NCBI GenBank assembly: GCA_016866575.1
Contig: VGMA01000082.1
Span: 1-7,135 of the forward strand
Length of the DNA stretch: 7,135 nt
Reading direction: 5' to 3'
DNA from: Chlamydiota bacterium
GTDB taxonomy: Bacteria; Chlamydiota; Chlamydiia; Chlamydiales; VGMA01
Shown in pieces: positions 6,238-7,135 of the stretch; position 1 is the first letter of the stretch, and the number at the start of each line of letters is the position of its first letter. A program made the translations under genes and the position numbers. Under the pieces are notes generated by a model that worked only from the letters and a program-made list of their open reading frames with translations, had not been told where the DNA came from and did not search any database.

Positions 6238-7135
6238 GCGATCCTGTTAGCACACTTTATGAATATTTTGCCTCAGGCAGCGAAGATGTTGCTAACCCTT
6301 TTTTACGAAGGTCATCAAGAACTTGGGCAAAAAATCTCTTACTCAAGATGTCTTTGTGTTCTGCCGTTTTTCTTCTCTTCGCTTTTGTCACACATATTTA
6401 TAACCATGACCTCTCTTTGTTTTTTCTAACGTTTGTCTATTTTCTCTCAGGAACACCAGCTTTAATCAAAACTATTGAAGATCTCAGCGAACTTACTCTC
6501 AATATCGATGTTTTAATGACACTAGCAGCATTTTTATCTGTTGCTATTGGTAGTGGTCTTGAAGGAGGACTTCTTCTTGTTCTCTTTGCTCTTTCTGAAG
6601 CTATGGCAGATGTCGTAACCCATAAGACAAAAAGCGCGATCAATAGCTTACATAAACTTTCTCCTACCATGGCGCTTGTATACGATGAAAACTCAAAGAC
6701 GACTTTTCCTAAATCTGTTAGAGAAATAGCACTAGACACTATTCTTCTTATCCAAGCAGGTCAGGTCGTTCCTCTTGATGGACTTGTGATTGACGGCTCA
6801 TCATTTGTCGATTTAAAGCTTTTGACAGGTGAAAGCATTCCTGTGAGTAAAGAAGTGGGTAGCGAAGTGCAGGCCGGTGCATTGAATTTAGATGGAACAC
6901 TAAAAATTCGTGTTACTAAAACTAGTTCTGATTCCACTTTAGCTAGAATTATACAACTAATTACAGAAGCCCAAAGCGCTAAACCCAAACTTGAAAAATT
7001 CCTTTCCCGTTTTAGCGGACGCTACGCTTCAACAATCATTCTACTCTCTCTAAGCTTTGGGATCTTTTTACCCTTACTTTTCCCCCATATCCCTTACTTA
7101 GGTAGAGATGGATCGATCTATCGAGCGCTTGCTTT
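6228..7135 (+). CDS. zntA: P1B-type heavy-metal transport ATPase, N-terminal part
   Basis: The first 302 codons of a cation-pumping ATPase that runs off the right edge. Two N-terminal membrane helices (about 40-57 and 63-80) mark the P1B class. They are followed by the pair starting NIDVLMTLAA (92-101) and ending near 127, then the actuator domain with GQVVPLDGLV (178-187), the dephosphorylation loop LLTGES (198-203) and AGALNLDG (216-223), and a further helix from about 268. The substrate-defining CPC-like motif and the DKTG phosphorylation site lie beyond the window, so the metal (Zn, Cd, Co, Cu or Fe) cannot be read here; zntA is used by analogy with chlamydial CT727. No GMTCxxC heavy-metal-associated domain is present in the 39 residues before the first helix. 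The ATG at 6228 is the first start after an in-frame stop at 6222-6224, and it lies inside the end of the upstream VIT-like gene. Confidence 0.92.
   Translation, partial: MVLSDPVSTLYEYFASGSEDVANPFLRRSSRTWAKNLLLKMSLCSAVFLLFAFVTHIYNHDLSLFFLTFVYFLSGTPALIKTIEDLSELTLNIDVLMTLAAFLSVAIGSGLEGGLLLVLFALSEAMADVVTHKTKSAINSLHKLSPTMALVYDENSKTTFPKSVREIALDTILLIQAGQVVPLDGLVIDGSSFVDLKLLTGESIPVSKEVGSEVQAGALNLDGTLKIRVTKTSSDSTLARIIQLITEAQSAKPKLEKFLSRFSGRYASTIILLSLSFGIFLPLLFPHIPYLGRDGSIYRALA

Noticed and set aside
6437..6988. Minus-strand open frames (100 and 75 codons) opposite the P-type ATPase
   Set aside because: The plus strand encodes a clear P1B ATPase with TGES through this region; the antisense frames have no motif.

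Overview
The window most likely comes from the chromosome of a member of the Chlamydiae, probably an environmental (Parachlamydia/Waddlia/Simkania-like) lineage. It is AT-rich with compact genes. The evidence is gene content recalled from known chlamydiae: a UPF0158 protein, serS, a CCC1/VIT-like membrane protein of the CT728 type directly before a P1B-type ATPase of the CT727/zntA type, and a two-oxoacid dehydrogenase E1 start of the fused alpha/beta kind. No database search was possible, so this placement is inference. There are no rRNA or tRNA genes, insertion sequences, CRISPR arrays or phage genes.

Left part (1-1354, minus strand): a UPF0158-domain protein with two AT-hook-like motifs is followed after only 2 nt by the start of a thiamine-diphosphate E1 dehydrogenase gene, which leaves the window. 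They look like one operon. A 63-bp divergent spacer separates them from serS.

Middle (1418-5292): seryl-tRNA synthetase (plus) converges on a gene for an apparently exported HIT-family protein (minus). A perfect 11-bp hairpin between them contains the stop codons of both genes. The HIT gene diverges from a 662-residue protein whose C-terminal part looks like an alpha/beta hydrolase (Ser465, Asp530 and His615 as a candidate triad) and whose first 400 or so residues I do not recognise. Two promoters lie back to back between these divergent genes. The hydrolase gene ends at a GC-rich hairpin.

Right part (5485-7135, plus strand): a CCC1/VIT-like integral membrane protein with a glutamate-rich cytoplasmic segment overlaps by 10 nt with the start of a heavy-metal (P1B) transport ATPase that runs off the window. 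The overlap suggests coupled translation and a joint role in metal (iron or other transition metal) handling.

The window is mostly housekeeping plus lineage-specific genes. The less ordinary items are the AT-hook UPF0158 protein, the exported HIT protein, the large unfamiliar hydrolase, and the overlapping metal-transport pair. I see no convincing new multi-gene system.
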